A program made the position numbers and the translations under genes. A stretch of 64,000 bases of DNA from Parasitella parasitica. Taxonomy: Eukaryota > Mucoromycota > Mucoromycetes > Mucorales > Mucoraceae. Positions 22,951 through 33,127 of the stretch are shown one piece after another. A model generated the notes under the pieces. It worked only from the letters and a program-made list of their open reading frames with translations, did not search any database and had not been told where the DNA came from. Numbering within the stretch: the stretch's first letter is position 1; every line of letters starts with the position of its first letter. The stretch is taken from assembly GCA_025201805.1 (NCBI GenBank), contig MU619283.1, positions 9,692 through 73,691 on the forward strand, in the 5' to 3' direction.

Positions 22951-23963
22951 CCTCTGTAATAATCTCACAATGATAAAATGCAAGGTAGTGGCCTTTTATA
23001 AACAGTAACTTGTTTTGATCTTCAAAGCAGCACAAAGGGACAAAAATGATGCACGCTTTGACTAGATTATTTAGTTCTTTTTGAAGATGATTCTTATTTA
23101 ATGATGCCTTTGTATTCTGCTTTGTCTGGTTCGGTTATAATACAATAAATGGAATGGTTATGATATTTATATATTTGTTCTAGTAAATCGCGCGCTTTTA
23201 TGCAGCGTTTTACTTGATTTATTTTATTCAAATATAAAACTACATAAAATAACAATAAAATTAACTAGCTTAAAAATATTATTTTCATCTGAATGAGATG
23301 ATTAGAAAGAAAAAAATGAATTACATTTTGTATATATGAAAGAAAAAAAATTATAATGTTTATTGTTATATTTTAATAGTACAGTTATGTTGTTTCACAC
23401 ATTGCGCATTATCTTGATTTGAATAGTTGTATCGCGGTTCCATGTGAGATGACTTTTACATTTGATTATATGGAGAAATATTGCTCATTTCACTACAGAG
23501 TTATTATTTATTGTTTTCAAGAAGACACCTGCTGATTCTATTCAGCCTTTGTAGATTGAAATTAGGCCAATATTTTATTGGACGATGCACACACAAGTGT
23601 TGTTTAGCAAAATCGATAGGATTGTCCTATATTATTGTGATGATTATGGTCAGAACAAGAACTAATAGAAAGAGGGTAAAACTCACACCAATGTCGATAA
23701 ATATCGGATGAATCTTGCGAATGAATTTGAAGAAATGCAAGTGAAAGAAAACCACCATGGTAAAGGCATGTATTATAGCCTACCACGAGACCTTAGTGTT
23801 GAATGTACTAAATGCACTTTTAAGACGATGGACAAGACCCGCTCTATTTTCAGATATTTAAATTCTTGCAAAGAAAAAAAAAAGGTACGTTAGTATCAAT
23901 TTTGAATGAAAAAAAAATACATGACCGTCGTAAGTAAGCTCTTAATCTAATAGTTCGAGAGAA
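22951..23963. other. AT-rich interior of the island
   Basis: No gene I can support. An open frame at 23708-23893 on + (EFEEMQVKENHHGKGMYYSL ... VECTKCTFKTM ... LNSCKEKKK) has one C-x2-C pair and ends at an A8 run followed by GTACG, so it might be the first exon of a lost gene; evidence is thin. Confidence 0.35.
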
Positions 23964-24307
23964 GACACTCCACAGTTATACGTCGGGGTTTGTGCTCCCA
24001 ACGGAACATAGCACTACGTAAGGACCATTCATCACCTGGTGACAGTAAATGCCCCGAGTGATTTAGCAGAGCTTTAGGTACACCTTTTTACCATCTGTGT
24101 TGAAAGATGATGAAGTATGAGGCCGTTGTCTTCTCAACTTTGAAGCACTCCACAGTTATACGTCGAGGTTTATGTTCACAACGAAACATAGCACTACGCA
24201 AGGACCATTCATCACCTGGTGACAGTAAATGCCCCGAGTGATTTAGCAGAGCTTTAGGTACACCTTTTTACCATCTGTGTTGAAAGATGATGAAGTATGA
24301 GGCCGTC
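23964..24307. repeat. Tandem duplication with exact 180-bp period
   Basis: Two copies, about 23964-24127 and 24144-24307. CACTCCACAGTTATACGTCG starts at 23966 and 24146, and GATGAAGTATGAGGCCGT recurs with the same offset. From AAGGACCATTCATCACCTGG onward the copies agree base for base as far as I can see; the first 50 bases hold a few substitutions. No coding sense. Confidence 0.9.
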
Positions 24308-24662
24308 GCTTTAAAGCTGAACTCTTTAGATTAGAGAAGATAATAGTTTTTTTTTGTATTTAATAATGTAAAAGATATCTCAACAAACTAAAATTCAAAC
24401 AAAGAAGTTTTTTATTGTATCAAATAGTGACGTAGATATCACTTGAAGAGATGCGTCACCTTTTTTTTTATGGACTAGACAATCCTTGATTGGCTGCATA
24501 AAAATATTAAGCTCAGTGTTCCCAAACTCCGTTTGAAAGTGTGTTCCTTTTACTCCTGTTGCAAATGTTTCACAGTGTTTCAAAAACCAGTGCTTTCCAA
24601 GACTGGCTTAAAATAGCCATATTGACCTTGATCCGCAATATGATTATTTCAACTTTGCCGAT

Positions 24663-25145
24663 ATGGCTATGAAAGACAAAGCAACAACAGGCTCTCTTTA
24701 CATATCTTTAATGAACAACGCTTTGAAAAATGCTCCGAAAGAAAAGAAACCAAAAATCATTGATGCTATTGTCTTGTTCAATGTGAGAATTAATATTACT
24801 TCTTTATTATGAGAAAGTAAATTTAATAACCCACTTTTTTTTTGTTTCTTTTCTTTTTTAGAAAAAAAACAGCAAGGGTTCGCGTTTTTACTCAGCATAT
24901 GAAGAATACTGGAGAGTAAGAGACGAGGAAGAATCAAATCAAACAGCAAGAAGAATAGAGAAACGTGCACATGAATCGTTAGAGCATATAGCTGGCAATG
25001 TCTTTGATTCTATTGTAGAATCTTCAAAGCGCGTGCGTGTTTAATCATATATTTTAAAAATATCCAATTCATTATTGACCGTATCACTATTCTCTTAGTT
25101 GTGCAGCAACAGCAACAGCAACAACAACAACAACAGCAACAGCAA

Positions 25146-25180
<35 letters not shown>

Positions 25181-26315
25181 GCAACAGCAGCAACAGCAAC
25201 AACAGCACGAGCACCACCACCACCACCACTACCACTGCCACCACTTTAAATGAAATTACTTCCATTTACAAAGAGTGAGTTTTACACATTCACCTACTAT
25301 GTATGGTCATAGTCTTATCTTGAACCTTCTCTTTTATAGCATAACTGGATTAAGAATTCTATATATTGATGATGATGGCGTGAAGGTTATGCTTGATAAA
25401 GAGCTGCTAGAAGGCTAAAGACAACAAACAACACTTGAAAGTCAACATTTATCATCCCCAGTTACTCTTCTTCTATCATTTTTAAACCAGGCCAATCGCG
25501 ACTTTTATACCTACAGAAGCATCATCAAAAGATTCAATCTACCAGAAAATGAAAGATTCGACATTGTCACTCACGCCGATCTAAACTTCGTTGAAACAAT
25601 AGGCAATCATTTGTAAGTACTAGTTTTTTTTTAAAAAATTTTCATTGATATCTTCGGTATATAGTTTAAACCTGAATCAAAGCCCTTCAAATCCTCTATT
25701 ACAACCAACACTTGAGAGAACCGCTGCGATCCACACTACCATTACTTTACTGAACAACTTGTTTCTATCAGTAAATGACAAAATCAATTTCAACTGGTAA
25801 GCTAGTAAATGTTTTGCGGCATGAAACTGATTGTTAATATATTTTCTCAAAGGATTGAAATTGAAACCCTCTTGACTCAAAGTACCGAGTGGGATGGCGT
25901 TGGCTTCCGGGCTGGATCTGATCAAAAAATAGGTTTTTGCCTAGTTGAGTTTTCTGGAGGAATTAAAAAAAATTGCAAACCAAAAAAAGCTGACTCTGAT
26001 GAGAAGAAGATTGAGAAAGGGATAATCGATTTTATTGAATACACCAATGCAGTAAAAGGCCATTTCATCAGGTTCCATGGTAAGTTACCTACTCTTTAAG
26101 ATGTCGTATACATAAGTAAACTGAATTGTTCCGAATATTTAGACATGAAACTCTATTTTGAGTTGGTATTTCTGGTTGAAAATCATTTTATTCGAAGAAC
26201 ACATGCCACAGTCAAATTACCTACTACTCCTTCTGAGCTGAAAGATTTCTTCAACCAAACAGAGTCACTCTTTACTTGGAAGAAATCCTTAACCGATAGC
26301 ATCAACAATGTATAG
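24663..26315 (+). pseudogene. Broken multi-exon gene of unknown repeated family
   Basis: Splice sites and frames outline exons 24663-24780, 24862-25031, 25100-25274, 25340-25614, 25664-25798, 25854-26080 and 26144-26315 (approximate ends). Pieces read MAMKDKATTGSLYISLMNNA, KGSRFYSAYEEYWRVRDEE, TLNEITSIYK, ITGLRILYIDDDGVKVMLDK, TEWDGVGFRAGSDQKIGFCL, then VEFSGGIKKNCKP and a C-terminal HATVKLPTTPSELKDFF. An in-frame TAA at about 25416-25418 (after LLEG) interrupts an otherwise open exon, and a Ser/Asn tract encoded by CAG/CAA repeats has expanded inside exon 3. The upstream reading YFNFADMAMKDK resembles FDFAKHVDTEYLL at 27370, pointing to a repeated family. Function unknown; no catalytic motif recognised. 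Confidence 0.5.
25104..25238 (+). repeat. CAG/CAA/CAC trinucleotide tract
   Basis: About 100 nt of nearly pure CAGCAA/CAACAG repeats followed by ACCACC repeats. In the gene frame above it reads Ser/Asn then Thr; in another frame it would be poly-Gln. Likely length-variable. Confidence 0.9.
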
Positions 26316-26538
26316 TTAGAGATTATGTTAATCTTTGCTTCTTATACAGACATACAATCATAAATGTATAATTTCCTTTTCTATATACGGTACACACAAC
26401 ATAGTAAAAATACATTTTTTATATTCGCAACTCATAAATAAAAAAACATGCTTCAACCCTCATCTTATGATGCCTACAACTACTGTACTTAGACCAACAA
26501 ATTATTTCTTTTTGTAGTGGATGGAAAAGCCTTATTAA

Positions 26539-27246
26539 GTGTATATTGTCTTATCCATGCTATTTCTAAGTGCTACACCTTTTTCTAGAATGCATTTTTT
26601 AGGTCAAAGGAGAGTAGTCTACTTGAACTTTATATGTTTATGTATGTATTTGTGTGTCCATTTTGAGAAGCAATTAGACCAAAGTAAGAACTGTTCTCCT
26701 TCACATACCATTATTGGCGCTATACATTGCCCTAGCGTTATATTTGTTGCTATGAGAAATCCTCCACCCAAAAATCTAAAAGTTCAAGAAAGTCAGACTA
26801 CGAAGAAAACGAAACCAAAGAAGAAAAAGCTTGTAAGAGGCAAAGCACAAAGAGATGGAGACATTATTATTAAAGAAATTACTGTAGTGTACGTTGATAT
26901 TGAGGAGAGTAGTTCCAGTGAAAACAAAAAGCTAATAACAAACGGTACAATAACTGCCCATTTCGTGAAATTTATGAATAAGATTCTTGATATCATGGAC
27001 ACGGACGAAAGCTTTGTTGACAGTTATCTTTTAATGGATAACTGCACTATTTACAAGTCGCATCCAATGATAGGAAACACTGAGAGTGGAGATTACAGAG
27101 GGACGTATTTGCCCCCTCCCCCTTATTCGCCAGAGTTGAACCCGATTGAGCAGTTTTGGACTCTTGTACAAGGAAAAGTGAGGCAAAGAATTGACGCCTT
27201 AGTGATATTTATGGCCTTTGTAGGCACTTTAAACGTTGAATCGTAA
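26539..27246 (+). mobile_element. Tc1/IS630-like transposase, C-terminal half
   Basis: Open frame whose last 110 residues look like a DDE-superfamily endonuclease domain. They include FVDSYLLMDNCTIYKS (second catalytic Asp, in the family's D-N-x-x-x-H-K position, with His replaced) and the block PPYSPELNPIEQFWTLVQGK holding the third acidic residue. Upstream VYVDIEESSSS could be the first Asp, but the N-terminal DNA-binding HTH domain is absent and the first 70 residues look like unrelated translated sequence. The element is therefore truncated at its 5' side and not autonomous as read. A basic segment (TKKTKPKKKKLVRGKAQR) sits between. Confidence 0.8.
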
Positions 27247-27361
27247 ATTCTATGTAGCCTCTTCAATAAACACTCAATTATACGTAAATAACAATCTGAA
27301 GAAACTGCCAATTATTTTTCAGCTAGCGCCATTTATCTTTTGATAACCAACATTTGATTTT
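27093..27361 (+). repeat. Right arm of 269-bp inverted repeat
   Basis: Pairs with 22682-22950 with a constant coordinate sum (50043), so there are no indels. Overlaps the transposase C-terminus and runs to AACATTTGATTTT at its outer end. Confidence 0.9.
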
Positions 27362-27661
27362 GCCAAGCATGTCGATACTGAGTACCTCCTGCGTATTATT
27401 AGAGCTAAAGCAATCAGCAAAGATGTCACAGTTGACAACACGATGTACGTGTCACTAGCCACCTTGCTTCGAGATGTCAACAATACAACCGACCAAAGAA
27501 AGTTGAAGATAGAAATGAACCGACTATTTGAAGTTGCTCCCAAAGAGGATGAAAATATTTGTCGATTTGGTCAACTTCGAATAACTTTCTCTTGTAGGAG
27601 AGATGGGATTGACTGTAAATATCTTGGACCCTATTCTTTCACATATATTTCATTGCCTTGA
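27362..27661 (+). pseudogene. Gene fragment related to the 24663-26315 family
   Basis: Open frame starting inside the repeat end (FDFAKHVDTEYLLRIIRAKA) and running through VDNTMYVSLATLLRDVNN, RKLKIEMNRLFEVAPKED to a stop at 27659-27661. There is no good start codon at the left edge, so it looks like the remainder of a gene cut by the transposon end. Similarity to YFNFADMAMKDK in the neighbouring pseudogene is short and suggestive only. Confidence 0.4.
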
Positions 27662-27832
27662 CAACAACAAACATCTCATTTGATTAAATCGCAAAGACGA
27701 AATCACAACAATATTCCGTCCAGATGCGGTCCCACAGAAAGCAGAAATTATCACTTTGGGATATGCAGAAGTGAAACCGCCATAAATTTTAATGTTTTTT
27801 GGTGAAAGCGCCGAGAGCATTCGCTGCAATCT

Positions 27833-28015
27833 TCAGTCCAATCCAGAGTATGGTAACAGGCTATAACACTTCCCAAGAGAGGCTACATTCCGGCTAATTT
27901 TTTCCTCTATATCAAACTGTTTTTGCCAGGCATAGACTGCAAGACCACCCGGAACGAATCCCAGGTTGATTACAATCAAGCCAGCTTGATTTGTTAAGGT
28001 ATGTTTGCTCGCCAT
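27833..28015 (-). CDS. Possible 60-residue membrane peptide
   Basis: ATG 28015 opens a short frame with one hydrophobic helix (NQAGLIVINLGFVPGGLAVYAW) followed by a charged stretch QKQFDIEEKISRN. It could be a small mitochondrial inner-membrane protein whose last residues lie in a further exon, but I do not recognise it. It lies divergent to the next open frame and overlaps it by 25 nt. Confidence 0.3.
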   Translation of the reverse strand: MASKHTLTNQAGLIVINLGFVPGGLAVYAWQKQFDIEEKISRNVASLGKCYSLLPYSGLD

Positions 28016-28281
28016 CTTATGCTACGAAAATCAATCGAAAGGTGATTGCGATACAGTGTATTGGTTACCAGATGGTGTTATACTTGGTATCAGAGTTATT
28101 AAAGAGAATAACACATATGGCTGAGATATTATCAATTGATGTACCTAAAAAAATTGCTGAAATTGGTGGCTTTCTGCAACAGGTAGACGACATTGAAAGG
28201 TTATTCCTATTGTATGAGCATCAAATGGATACTTGCTACAAAAATTCAAGAGCACTAGAGGAAAAGACCCTTCTTCACTGA
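27991..28281 (+). pseudogene. Possible gene fragment, helical
   Basis: Open frame of 96 codons. From residue 15 it reads INRKVIAIQCIGYQMVLYLV, then SELLKRITHMAEILSIDVPK and IAEIGGFLQQVDDIERLFLL, an ordered-looking helical composition unlike random AT-rich sequence. It probably belongs with the unknown family fragments of the island, as a C-terminal piece. No family assigned. Confidence 0.3.
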
Positions 28282-28862
28282 TTGACTCAATTAACCCGAA
28301 ACGTCGCAACCAAAGAATCCCCTCGTTCTCTTTGGTATGATGTTTCTCGCCCCCCCCCCTCCCTTCCCTTCCCCCTCATATTTTTTTTCCTCCTGTAGTC
28401 TTTATCATGTATCAAACTAAAATAAACCATACCCAAGTCATTTATTTTCATATAAAGGCTTTTAAACTAATTTCATTCACAGTATTATGGAGATTTATTG
28501 CATATTGTCACAGTGAAACTCCTGAATTTTCAGGATTCGGTATAAACAAAATAAAAAAATCTATTGCAAACGTATTTTTCCGCTGGAGAAGTTGTAGTCT
28601 TCAATGGACTCGCGCTTCATTTGGATATAATAACCAGCAGCAAGAGGAGCAGTGCATCTGCTATTCTTCATGACAAAAGGATCCAAAAAGTGCTCATGCA
28701 AATGATCCACTTATCCCTTTGTACGGTATTACCGGTAATCGACGGTCTGCTTCAAACAATGTGTGAATTGGACCCTGTCATTTTCTGACGGGTGCCAACC
28801 ATCTATATATCCAACAGCTACAGAGTTTCAATCGCAACGCTTTATTAAAATTGCATACGTTG
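28282..28862. other. Intergenic region at island edge
   Basis: Contains a pyrimidine run with C9 (28351-28374) and an open frame 28564-28788 (+) with ordered composition (YFSAGEVVVFNGLALHLDII) that may be another fragment. No firm call. Confidence 0.35.
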
Positions 28863-30819
28863 TTATTTTTTAACACGCACTATATATCTGCTGATAATGG
28901 CAGCAATAAGAGCCATTAGGCCACCAAAAGCCAGTACAGTAGATACATTAGATCGGCCTTCATCGTCAGGATCATTGACCTCTCCGGAAGCGGCGAAAAT
29001 AAGCGCCGAGATGATTGCAACTGCAAACTGGGGAAAGACAATGTACATGTTATGAACACCTAAAATCATGCCTGCATCAAATTCGTCTTGCTGATCTTCG
29101 AGATGATTTTGTGTAGCTTTTTTACGGCATTCATCTTCATAGCTTACGTACTCACCAACTAAGGAAAATGGAATCCAAAGTACAATTGCCCACGGGATAC
29201 CCATAATAGCCAACACCACAGTTGCAGCAGTAACTGAACGGATGAACCAAGCCGAGAGCAATGCACCTGCAATAATCAGCTGGGAGCAGGTGTACACGTT
29301 TAGCAATGATAGCCACCAGACGCCTTGCTTTTCAAAGCGCATGACAAGTGCAGGAATTACCATTCCGGCAATAACGGAGACCATAGAATTACATAGAAGC
29401 GCAAAAGAACCAGCACGAGTGCCTTCAGCCCAATTGTCATCACCAGGCGAAGTAGCCGGATGAGATGCAAAATATAGATCAGAAACCCATTGCGTGCTTA
29501 TGCAATACTGGTTATCAGAATAATAATCAAGCGCGAATTATAAAAGTACTCACCTATAGAATAAAAATGGGAACCAACCCATCCAGGCAAAGAACTGAGT
29601 ATTGCACAAGGACTGAATTGGCTTTGGCAAGAATCGGAATGCGCGCCAAATGTATTGGAATGTGTGATACCATGGCCTAAGGTAACAAGCTCAATACGTT
29701 TGGAATTGGACATATGCACTTGTACTTACAATCCGTCTTGATCCTCAGTGTCTATATGCTGTTTTTCCTTGACAACAACGCAAGTTACTGCTAATGTAGC
29801 CACGAATACAGCCATTGCAACAATGCAGAAGACCTTGATCTGTGAATCGCCCATCCATGGAAAATACTTTACCAAATCCATAAAACCAACGAAATATCCA
29901 ATAACCATTGCAGAATTACTCATTCGCGCACTCCACGCATTAGCATATTCTTGCTGCCAAAGAGGTGGTACATCTAATATCAAGGCACGACAAATAGCTT
30001 GTACTGCGTTCAAAGTAAAATCGAGGAAATAAAACGAGGAAACAGCGACAACTATTGCGTAGAAATGTGCCTGAACATAGTTTATGTTTAGGAGTCAGCG
30101 ATACCGTCAAGATAGGTTCACTTACAGATTGACTAAATTGCTCTGGAGCATAGAAAGTACGTGCGATCCAGGCACCGAACTCTTTCGCATAGGCAACGCC
30201 AACCATAGACAAGCAAGTTAAAATACCTGATACAACAATGAAAGGTCTTCGTTTGCCAAATTTTGAAGTGCATTTATCGCTAAACGCGCCAATGAGCTTC
30301 AAAAAAAAAAAATACAAAATGAATCTGTCAATGGCCTGATTCAAAGATAAGATATTCAACTTACGGGTTGCACGAGTAGCCCAGAAAGAGGGCCCGCCAG
30401 CCAAACCAGAGCTGTCAATTCTTTTGACAAATCCAATGATAGCAGATATGGTGTCCCATAACTTTTAAACACAAATTATCAGATAAGCTTTGTTGATCTA
30501 TCTGCAAATTTACTTACGATAATTCAACTGTCCCTGAATATGTCGATAGTTTCTCAGTATTTGTTGTACAAATTATAGTTCTCAACTTACATGTGAATTG
30601 AACACCTGCCATACAAATAGTTAGGCCCAATATTTGCATTAGATCAAGACCAGCTTCTTTCGCCACATCTTGAGTTGAAGGGGTATCAGCAATTGTTCCA
30701 ATACTGTTATAAGTAGTTGGATCAAATGAAGACCTTCTCCGTCTGTTTTTTGGTCTTGACAGTGGAGGCTTTTGCTGTTGCAATAACGGCGAAGTTTCGT
30801 TATTATTATTAGTAGTCAT
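28863..30819 (-). CDS. SUC/SLC45-type proton-coupled sugar transporter
   Basis: Seven exons: 30819-30591, 30533-30518, 30461-30365, 30296-30126, 30070-29730, 29676-29554, 29496-28863; 536 aa. Member of the major facilitator superfamily, glycoside-pentoside-hexuronide branch (plant SUT/SUC, animal SLC45, fission yeast Sut1). Visible hallmarks: TM1 AGVQFTWTVELSYGTPYLLS, then ELTALVWLAGPLSGLLVQPL, the loop SDKCTSKFGKRRPFIV (RxGRR-type signature), and LDVPPLWQQEYANAWSARMS. Twelve membrane helices can be traced. The N-terminal 60 residues are polar and cytosolic. Exon 2 is only 16 nt (W-TVEL-S). The likely substrate is sucrose, maltose or a related glucoside, imported across the plasma membrane; the exact sugar cannot be read from sequence. 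Confidence 0.92.
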
Positions 30820-31485
30820 TCTAAATGTTAAGCTGGGGAAAAGAAAGAAACTGCAAGAATGGGATCTGTGCAAATCTTATTTAAAGCAACTTTTTTTTTT
30901 TTTTTTTACATATCATATGATAAAGTAATTTAGGAGGTTGAAGGCAAGCATGTTGAGTGCCCAGGTTTTTGACATAAGGAACCAATCATTCACTCACTTA
31001 TCATATGTCTTGCTGATTATTATCATCCCCCTCCTCAGTCTTCATCTTTATATTTCAACGTCTGACTGAAAAAAAAAGGAGTATACACCCTAGAATAGCT
31101 CACGATCGGGAAGAGACTGATCATGGTTTTTTTTTAAAGTTCTACTCATCATATATTTATGTTTATACACATAAAAAACTCCCATTGTATGTAAGGGCGC
31201 ATGATTATGTACCATACAATTACAATGAAATAATGCACCTTTTTTATTGTGGCATAAATTAAAAACATCATATATGTAAATGAACAAAGCTCTACGGCAA
31301 TTCATTTAAATTTTGTATAGAACTACAGAAAATATAAAATCGATGATTCATGTCGTATTTACTAGAATTGATTGTGTTTGCTTGGTTCTTTTTATCTATG
31401 ATTATATAAAAAAGGGGTGAGGAGGAGAAGTGGGAGCATTCTGAAGGGGTTGGAAATGTCAAGAAAAACCACAGTAGAGATATTC
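30820..31485. other. Intergenic region
   Basis: Between the sugar transporter promoter and the eIF3e 3' end. T16 run at about 30892-30908. No gene. Confidence 0.5.
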
Positions 31486-33008
31486 TTAGGCAGAAACTTC
31501 ATTAGAAGCGCTTTGGGCAACTTGGATTTCACGTCTTTTGATGGTGGTGGCAAGTACCTGTGATCGGAAAGAAAGACCCTTTGTGCGTTCGATAACTTGC
31601 TGGTAAACAGATGTTACTGGTGTGTTCATAATGACAGTGTTTTCTTCAAAATCAATCTTGGCGTCGACGCGAGTATCTCTAATCAAATTGACGATCCATT
31701 TTTCACCTTCTTCTTGAGACAGATTTAATCTTTGAGACATTTCCTTGATATCGATCTTTTGGTGAATTCTACAATACGTTTCAGAAATAAACTGTCTAGC
31801 ACTTTCCATAAAGTCCTCATGAGTGGCAGCCAAAAAGAAGTCGTTGCTCAAAACATCCTCACATTCCTTCAATTTCTTTTGGGCGCCTTCAAAGTCGAAA
31901 TGGACAAAAAGAGCTTCGACAAATTCAGTAACGGGGTCCCTGTACTCGTATGATTCTTGCTCAATAATCTTGACCAACTCCTTCATTTGATTCTTTCTAC
32001 GCTTGTTGGTAACGACAGCTGTGGCAAGATAACGTAAGATCCAAGGGCAAGAAGTTTGAATAGTGTTGATATATTGAGGGGTAAGGAACATATCAACAAT
32101 GCCATCACGACCCTTAGGGTGGTTAAAGAACACGAATAAGGACCAATGAAGTAGCCATGTACGCTGCTGAAGTTGTTGAAGAGGTGATGTGAAATTTTTT
32201 TGATCAATGGTTTCTCTAAGTTTTTGCATTTCCTCAAGAGCAGCGTCCCAATTGCCTGTTAAAATTTCAGCTGCCATCTTTCCCCAAGTAGCGGAAAGAG
32301 TACGGTCGGCATCAGTAGACTAATAAAATGTCAAATAATTTGTTTGATATTTCAAAATTATATCATTTACCAGAACGCGGAAGTGATAAAGGTAATCAGC
32401 AGCTCCTCCATAATCACCACAATTGTATTGAAATTGACCAAATTCGTACAAAATATTGATAGAATCATCAGTAAACTAAATAAACCGTGTTAATAAGACA
32501 CGAATAGATAAATTACGCTGCTCTGCTCCGTTTACTTTGTAATTTTCCTTTAAATACTGCAAATTTTGTGTCTTGTCTTGACGAAGAGCAGCAATAACAT
32601 CAGGTTTTTCGAGAATATCCATAACGGTTTGAGCTTTTGATCTTAAATCTTCCATTTTAGACAAAACAATCTCTCTCTTTTCAGTAAACTCTATGATAAA
32701 CATGAATAATCACAGAGTATCGTGTTAATTCGATTGTACTTACCTTTGGGCGCATCCTCAGTATTATTAAGCTTTTTGTACAGATCAAGAACAAAATCAA
32801 CCATGTTGGAGCTCTGGAATAAGTCGTACTTGGCTTGAAGTAGCTCCTCGGGAGCGTAAACCTATTGTTTTATTCATTTAATGCTGGTCAATCAAAAAAT
32901 TAATATTGAATCTACTTCTTTGAGCTCTAGGAATTCAATGAGGGGGAAAACGAGATGGCGATCCAAGAATGGAATCATTCTCATAGTCAAATCTTGAGTG
33001 GCTGCCAT
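31486..33008 (-). CDS. INT6: Translation initiation factor 3 subunit e
   Basis: Five exons: 33008-32916, 32861-32744, 32690-32536, 32475-32371, 32319-31486; 434 aa, close to the 445 of the human protein. Component of the PCI/MPN core of eIF3, which binds the 40S subunit and recruits mRNA. The N-terminus [20 protein letters not shown] is the family's most conserved block. A helical-repeat region follows ([31 protein letters not shown]), then the PCI domain at about 230-395 ending in the winged-helix piece [17 protein letters not shown] and [20 protein letters not shown]. Budding yeast lacks this subunit, so it argues against a Saccharomyces-like organism. Confidence 0.96.
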
Positions 33009-33127
33009 TTTGCTTTAAATAGGATAATGGAGCTTCAACAAAGGAAAGAGGAAGAAACAAAAAATTTTGGAAGGCTTATAAACTTAGTCGCTTGCACAGT
33101 CACCTAAAAGCAAAACTTTATAATCGT

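Noticed and set aside
25104-25238. Poly-Gln protein
   Set aside because: CAG/CAA repeats invite this reading, but flanking exon frames and splice sites favour Ser/Asn.
28351-28374. Origin or terminator signal in the C-rich tract
   Set aside because: Simple pyrimidine run without stem or conserved element; such runs recur at several places here.
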